Assembly (NCBI GenBank): GCA_030765055.1
Contig: CM060953.1
Location: 187,207,782-187,271,781, forward strand
Length of the DNA stretch: 64,000 nt
Reading direction: 5' to 3'
From: Mantis religiosa
Taxonomy: Eukaryota > Arthropoda > Insecta > Mantodea > Mantidae
Below the pieces are notes generated by a model. The model was not told the DNA's origin. It made no database searches and saw only the letters and a program-made list of their open reading frames with translations. Below, piece by piece: positions 58,369-64,000 of the stretch. Both the position numbers and the translations under genes were made by a program. Positions within the stretch are counted from its first letter, which is position 1, and every line of letters begins with the position of its first letter.

Positions 58369-58645
58369 TAGACTTCCTCATGTGGGTATGACTGCTTAGC
58401 AGTCTGACATTGGTGTGGTTAGTTTCTCACGTTTTATAGTTTTCTGTGTGGAAAACTCAAGATGGGATAATCCCTAAACAGATGATGGACTGCACAGAAA
58501 ACTATAAAACAACCTGAGATCATTCTTCCTACGAACCAGCCGTACCAATGACACACTGCTATGCAGTGGGATGACACAAACCCTACCCACATGAGGAAGT
58601 CTATCAGAAGAATGCCATGGAGGTCGCAATGGCCGAAAGTTTCAA
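58369..58645 (+). mobile_element. Foldback with PLE-like 3' motif
   Basis: ATAGACTTCCTCATGTGGGT (58369-58388) is repeated inverted at 58587-58606, and TTTTATAGTTTTCTGTG is mirrored inside at 58492-58508. It is immediately followed by CAGAAGA, perfect stem GCCAT/ATGGC and GAAAG (58605-58639), like the PLE ends. Confidence 0.65.
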
Positions 58646-58865
58646 TTTAGTTACTTTGATATGGCTGATCACCCGTGAAGATTTAATTGTCCTAAATTCT
58701 TTGCATTTATAGAAGATAATTATTGAACTAAGAAATGCTATGTGTAACATAGACCTGCAAAGCTTTTTCATACACATCATATACTCTCTAGAATCTTACA
58801 TGGTGTCTACTTAATTTTGTTTGTCAACGTTAATTTAAGTAAGAATTTTTTTGTTGTTTGTTTAA

Positions 58866-59094
58866 TTTACGTCCTCCAACATTCAGTCATATTGGACGAT
58901 GCATGAAATGGGTGAAATGATGCTCAAATGAGTCTGGGGTCCATGGAGCTTAGAGTTACCCGAAATTCGCCTATCAGAATAAGGGAAAACCCCGGGAAAA
59001 GCCTTATCCAGGTTACTCACCCTAACAGAGATTCAAACTCGGGACCTCTTGAACGTGAGGCAGACATGCTATCATCTATGCTACTGAGGCGGGC
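58866..59094 (-). mobile_element. SINE family A copy, full length
   Basis: On the minus strand: head GCCCGCCTCAGTAGCATAGA, B-box GAGTTTGAATCTCTG, and tail AATGTTGGAGGACGTAAAT. Confidence 0.93.
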
Positions 59095-60424
59095 GATAAG
59101 TAAGAATGACACGTTCTGTGTGGAAGGCAGGAATATGTTTCCAAACAGTTATAACACAAAATGAAAACCATTAACATAAATTATCACAGATACAAATAGC
59201 GTAGGAAGGTATACAGTGAAGAAATATAGCTCTTTATATCAGACCAAGTTTAGGAACACTAATTTAATACCTAAAACATCTTTGGCTATGAGATTTGAAT
59301 TCTGTTTACTTATTTGAGACTTTATAGTCCAATCTGATTTGTTGAAATGACAGTTTTAACACTTGCAGCATTCTGTTTATTGAAAGTTGCATCATTTTTC
59401 CATGGAGGCACTTGAATTACATTGTCTTTTTTGTCTGCCATTTTAAGAGACATTATGAAGTTGTCTTGAATATCTTTCCCTGTTTTACAAAATTAATTTA
59501 ATTTTAATCTGGCACATATATTTTATGCTAAGGGAAAAATGCTGCACTTAGACAAGTTGAATAAACTAGAGTATAAGTGGTGAAAAACGAAAGTGTGGCA
59601 GTGGGCAGCCATGCCAAACATGTTTAGAGTTTTCACTGCTTTAATACTGTTTTATTGATGATCACCTTTCAAATTTTCTGGTTTTATTTTGATATCTACA
59701 GCTTTTCTTGTTTTGCAATAAGCAGAATTGTCAAAAATTAAAAGATCTTTTTACAAGGTTTCATAGTGTTTAGTAAATGAATTCTCCTTAACTACGATGC
59801 AGTATTAGACAATTTAGCACCATAGCCTATAATAGCTTCACACTTTTACAATTAGAAAATATATAACAAATGGCATACACCTCTTCAGATTGCACTTGAC
59901 AAATTTTCATATGCAGATTTCTTTGTATTGCTATATATATTCACTTCCAGGAAGCGTTTTGAGAAACTAGTCATTGTGTTCCAAGAAAGGAATGGGTATA
60001 ATAAAATGCGTTAAGAATATCATTGAAGTGAATGAAAGTTATTTGTTATTGCATTACATGTATAGAGTCTTTATTTGGATGTATATACCTATGATTGGCC
60101 TAACAGGACTTTTGTTGGCATGGAAAATGTATTATTTGCCACTGGAATTGGATATTCATAGACCCATAAATGTTTCATACAAATTATAGCTACGTAAACA
60201 GAATATGCGTGTGACAAGACAAAGCAAATGGGCTAAGAAGATGTGACAAAAGAGGAAAGGGAGGAAATAATGAGTCAATAATGGTAATCTTTGAATAGAA
60301 ATGAAAGTAGGAAATGAAGGCGATAAAGATGAAATAAAGCTAAGTTTAAAACTTCAAGATAAAATGTAAAGAAATTTGTAAAGAAAAAAGTAAATAGAAA
60401 TTAGTATGTGAGAATTAATTAGAA
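59095..60424. other. Unassigned intron sequence
   Basis: No gene or known repeat. The ORF at 59974-60189 has hydrophobic runs but no family features. Confidence 0.5.
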
Positions 60425-60880
60425 ACAACAGTAGTTAATTAAAATATAGATGAGTCGTATTTATTACACATCAGCTTCACTTACGTACCTATATTGAGAA
60501 CATGTTTCGCGAACTAACGTTTGCATCATCGGCTCTAATGGGACTAAAGCTTGAGCTAGTGGTGTAGGTAGTTCTGCAGTTGCTGCTGCCATCTGTTAAT
60601 TTTGTGATGAATTTAAATGTGGGGTTGTCTTCTGGTGAGATTTCGAAGTTCATTAGTTCGTTTTTATGTTTTTCTATGTATATTCTCTCCCAAATGACGA
60701 GTTCTCCCATGTAAATGTATTTCTTTAAGATTGGGTGCAGGTGCATGAGGTTAACATTGGTGGAGGGGACAATTGGGAAGTGCAAAAGGAGGTAATGCAA
60801 AATAGGTGTTTTGTTGGTGAGGGATGAAGGGGCATGAAGCTGCTTCCATTGTGAAGAGTGCAAAAGTCTTGTCTTGTCAC
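60425..60880 (-). mobile_element. PLE C-terminal coding relic and 3' end
   Basis: The minus strand reads LKKYIYMGELVIWERIYIEK, then HKNELMNFEISPEDN, corresponding to the IWEKIFINKNRDKVINFEIP region of the 39-kb PLE. The 3' end has CCGATGA, an imperfect 6-bp stem (GCAAAC/GTTCGC) and GAAAC (60503-60532). The terminal TGAGTCGTATTTATTACACA recurs in the 62.5-kb inverted pair. Confidence 0.8.
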
Positions 60881-61559
60881 ACTTCTTATGTTGGCATTTT
60901 CTTGAGTTTTAAAATAAGACAGCTAAGTAGAGAAACTCCTCCATAGTTTCTACAAAATGTTCAGTATGAAATGAAACTCTTTGTGTGTATTATATGCCAG
61001 AAGGAGAGAAAAACGATAGTTGTTTCCAACTGCTCTAGCTTGTGGACTGCTCAATTTCAGATGGTTATCTATGGTGGTATTATTTAGGTAGAAGCAGTGT
61101 AGATGTTATCCTTTAAGATGGCTGTATGTCCAGAAAGTATGAAAACAACAGTATTTAATACTTTGTTAGATAACGCTTCAGAAGACATACGTGTCACAAA
61201 TATATTGTTTGAAAAATTGGTGTTACAAACTCCTCTATCATTTGTATATGAATAATGGTAAGGTTGATACATATGTATAGCCATTCTCCTAATAGTTGTT
61301 ACTGAGTAATGACAACAAAAAGGAAGAGAAAACATGCAAAATTCTGAGTAGTCTAGTGGTCAACATCTTGACTTATAACACTGAATTTCTGGTATGTATT
61401 TATCATTGGAGGAGGGAAGTTTTCTCTGATGAGATCAATCTTTACCTTTTCATATAAAGTATAAAGGTTTGGGGATGTATATGCTTGAAAAAATATCCAT
61501 TTTACGTCACTAACATTTTTTATATCACCTACAGTGTTATTGTCATTTTATGTTTTTTC

Positions 61560-61835
61560 CTATGGATTCTGTCCTATTCAGTTTCTGACACAAGTCTTTC
61601 AAGGTTGGCTTCAGCAACCTATTTAAATTACACACCTTGTAAATATTAATAACTTAAATGACTTATTGAGTTCATATTTTATTAATACTTCACTTACGTC
61701 ACCTCTTAAAAACAGATGTGGGACAGTCACCTATCAGCTGATGATGTGACTGGGATGGTTCCGAAAATGTTCGTTTAAAGTGGACGTAACTGAAGTTGTA
61801 AGTTTTAATAAAGTTTGATTCAATAAGTGTTTTAA
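61560..61835 (+). mobile_element. PLE 3'-end relic
   Basis: CTGATGATGTGACTGGGATG at 61738 and CCGAAAATG at 61761 follow the hammerhead-like spacing, and AATAAAG follows at about 61809. No coding is recognisable. Confidence 0.45.
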
Positions 61836-62521
61836 TGTGAAATTAGTTTCACTTTTAACAATGCTTTTAATCATAATTTCTATTAATAAGTTACTTGGAG
61901 TTGGTTCAATAACGGTGAAGGAAATATTTATTGTGGAAAGGTTTTCATTGAATGCTTCTGTACAGAACTGCGTTATTTAAAGCAAATGTAAATGTAAATT
62001 TGAGAGATCTGCAATATTTAAAGAGGGTATTTTCTGGATAAGGATGTTTTTAGAAAAGGTGTTTGCTAGTTGACACAATACTGTTTGATGCAAATGGTGA
62101 AACAGGCATTTACTTTGTGATAAAAATTTTTAAAAATATTTTAATGTTATGGTTTGGGTGACTAAAATACAAAATAACGCATCTGTAGCTTTTATAAGCA
62201 AGAGTGAAATTACTCTTCAAGCTTTGATGCAAAAATGCTGACTTGTTTAACATTAAGACTGTTTCTATGTATCTATTTTCTCCATTGTTGGTGTGCTATG
62301 GGAAATGTATGCTCCTTTTGTGTGAACATTTGCATATCATGTGCAGTCATGTTTCATATCATGTTTGAGAGACACTGCATGCTTCTTCACAATGTAGTGT
62401 AGTCAGTGGCATTGATCGGATAAAACATATATGGGAACAACCTGATTTCCAGTATTTACTGAAAGTTTTATTTTATATCGAGATTTAACTGTATTGGAAC
62501 ACCACAGTGAAGCGAAATAAT

Positions 62522-62705
62522 TATTAATTTATAGATGAGTCATATTTATTACACATCTGCTTCACTTTCGTATTTTCTTATGCGAGTAAAGCTTGATCCA
62601 GTGGTGTGGGTAATTCTGGAGTTGCTGCTGAAAATACGAAAGTGCATAAGAAACTACGAAAGTGAAGCAGATGTGTAATAAATACGACTCATCTATAAAT
62701 TAATA
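62522..62705. repeat. Inverted pair of PLE termini, 62-bp arms
   Basis: ATAGATGAGTCATATTTATT...CACTTTCGTA on the left is mirrored by TACGAAAGTG...AATACGACTCATCTAT on the right around a 60-bp spacer. The arm sequence is the same as the terminus at 60440-60480. Confidence 0.88.
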
Positions 62706-64000
62706 AAGTTTTATTTCTTTGATTGTTTTATTTTTGTTGACTTGAACTTTAGTAGGGATAATTTTTTATTGCTGTTGCAAAATTTCCAAATACAATTTTG
62801 TTTTGCACCTATTAGAGCTAGTATTTCAAGTTAGAGTAGTGTATTCTTTGCTTTTCTGTAGAGTTTTGTTAGCAACACTTTAAGGTACACAAGGTTGTTT
62901 ATATGTTTTCTTTTATGCGTGATTGGAGGAATTTAGTAACAGTGACATTAGAATTAAATGAAAAAAGACTATTTGTAGTCGTTTTTTAACTCTTCGTTAC
63001 TTACATTTTTATATTACTGAGGGACTAGTATCAGAAGCCGTTGTGTCTATTATCAATCTCGGTCTCATAGTTTATGTCAGTTTCATTATTCTATTTGAAT
63101 TATCTTTTATTTGATGGATATGTTTTTATATTCTATGGGACCGAGGTTGATATTGGATGCAACATCTTCCGAAACTAGTTCCTCAGTAATATAAAAATAT
63201 AAGTGATGAAGTGTTAAAAACCAATTTCAAATAATTTGTTTCAGATATTTTCTTTTGTTCTTACATTTATGAGGTATAAAATGCATTTTATTCTTTATAT
63301 TACTGTGAAATTTTTTTGTGTCTCATATTACATGCTTAGTCAACATCTAGCATGTGATAGGACAAATGCTGTACCCCACACCCTCCCCCTATCACAAAAA
63401 AAAAAAAAAAGAGTGCACATAATTTGTCCTGGCAGACCAGAGAACAGATGCATAGAAAGATGTAATGCTTTCCACTTCCAGCATTTTTGTGTTAAAAATG
63501 GAATAGCTTAGAGGAAAATTATCTGAATGTTCTCTAATGTTGGAACAGGATAAGGAAATAGATGAGACACATGTATTTATTATCCTTTTTACAGTTAGAC
63601 TATGATTGCTGCTAGAATGGCTATAAAACCTTGTATGGACAATAGACACATAAATGAAAGGGTAAAATTAACTAAGAATGTAGAAAGTGCTCAGGTACAA
63701 GAAGAGATTTGCAATAATTCAGTAAAATATACAGTTCTTATGATTATTATTAACGTAGTGTGTGGATGTTAGATTCTCAGTGTTTTCATTTGGCTCTCGC
63801 TGTGCTACTTGCTTTTTAAGGGGACATGTACATCATAGAGACATTAAATTCACAAGGCATTACATAAGATCATGTCTATCAGGAATTGTAAAAGATGTTA
63901 AACTGCAATTTTGCAGACATATTAAAATACTATTTGGTGAACAGCATATGTGAGTTTCATTATTCTATTTGAATTATTTTTTATTTGATTAATATGTTTT
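62706..64000. other. Unassigned intron sequence to window end
   Basis: T-rich. ORFs at 63236-63511 and 63762-63953 have no domain. TTCATTATTCTATTTGAATTA occurs at about 63081 and again at about 63956 as a short direct repeat. Confidence 0.5.

Larger units (their letters stand above)
48827..64000 (+). other. DOT1L: DOT1L intron, over 15 kb, continuing past the window
   Basis: No exon for the following catalytic segment (expected near TMDREFRKW..YGK, then NNFAFGP) is visible to the end of the window. The intron is rich in PLE relics. Confidence 0.85.

Overview
The window is AT-rich animal nuclear DNA, almost certainly from an insect. The large introns, dense tRNA-derived SINEs and many decayed transposons would suit a large-genome polyneopteran (cockroach, termite, stick insect or similar), but the sequence alone does not settle the order. 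Only two protein-coding genes can be supported. Nearly everything else is intron filled with repeats.

Gene 1, plus strand, spans the whole window. Three consecutive phase-0 exons of the histone H3K79 methyltransferase DOT1L (grappa in Drosophila) lie at 1906-1969, 47598-47738 and 48641-48826. They encode the run from the helical N-terminal part of the catalytic domain through SAM-binding motif I (DLGSGVGQ) to GVERAE. The intron between the first two is 45.6 kb. The exon that should follow (expected to begin near TMDREFRKW) is not in the window, so the next intron exceeds 15 kb.

Gene 2, minus strand, sits inside the 45.6-kb DOT1L intron. Four exons (17622-17960, 12612-12803, 10971-11078, 6664-6786), all joined in phase 0, give a predicted 253-residue protein that I do not recognise. 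It has an RFX X-box-like site just upstream of the ATG and an AATAAA signal just after the stop. The X-box hints at a ciliary role, as inference only.

Mobile DNA. Cut-and-paste elements include a full-length mariner (9340-10615) and a deletion derivative (4434-5299), and a P-like element with a 32-bp perfect TIR, 7-bp TSD and THAP-domain remnant (13467-14845). A Tc1 element (15047-17256) has been split by a TTAA-flanked, Kolobok-like element (15779-17000). Relics of pogo/pipsqueak, piggyBac-like and IS630-like transposases are also present. Retroelements include the tail of an R1-like LINE (28350-29350). At least seven Penelope-like (PLE) fragments occur, some with GIY-YIG coding, several in inverted pairs, and most carrying a hammerhead-ribozyme-like core near the 3' end. 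Three tRNA-derived SINE families (called A, B and C here) recur about 25 times, some with odd architectures: tandem bodies, head-to-head pairs, and tails that have become microsatellites. An LTR-like block near 8 kb carries heat-shock elements and a TATA box.

The most notable points are the nested antisense gene with its X-box, the Tc1/Kolobok nesting with the target site resolved to the base, the 0.56-kb-arm PLE palindrome, the recurring hammerhead-like motifs, and the SINE-A copy with four successive bodies.
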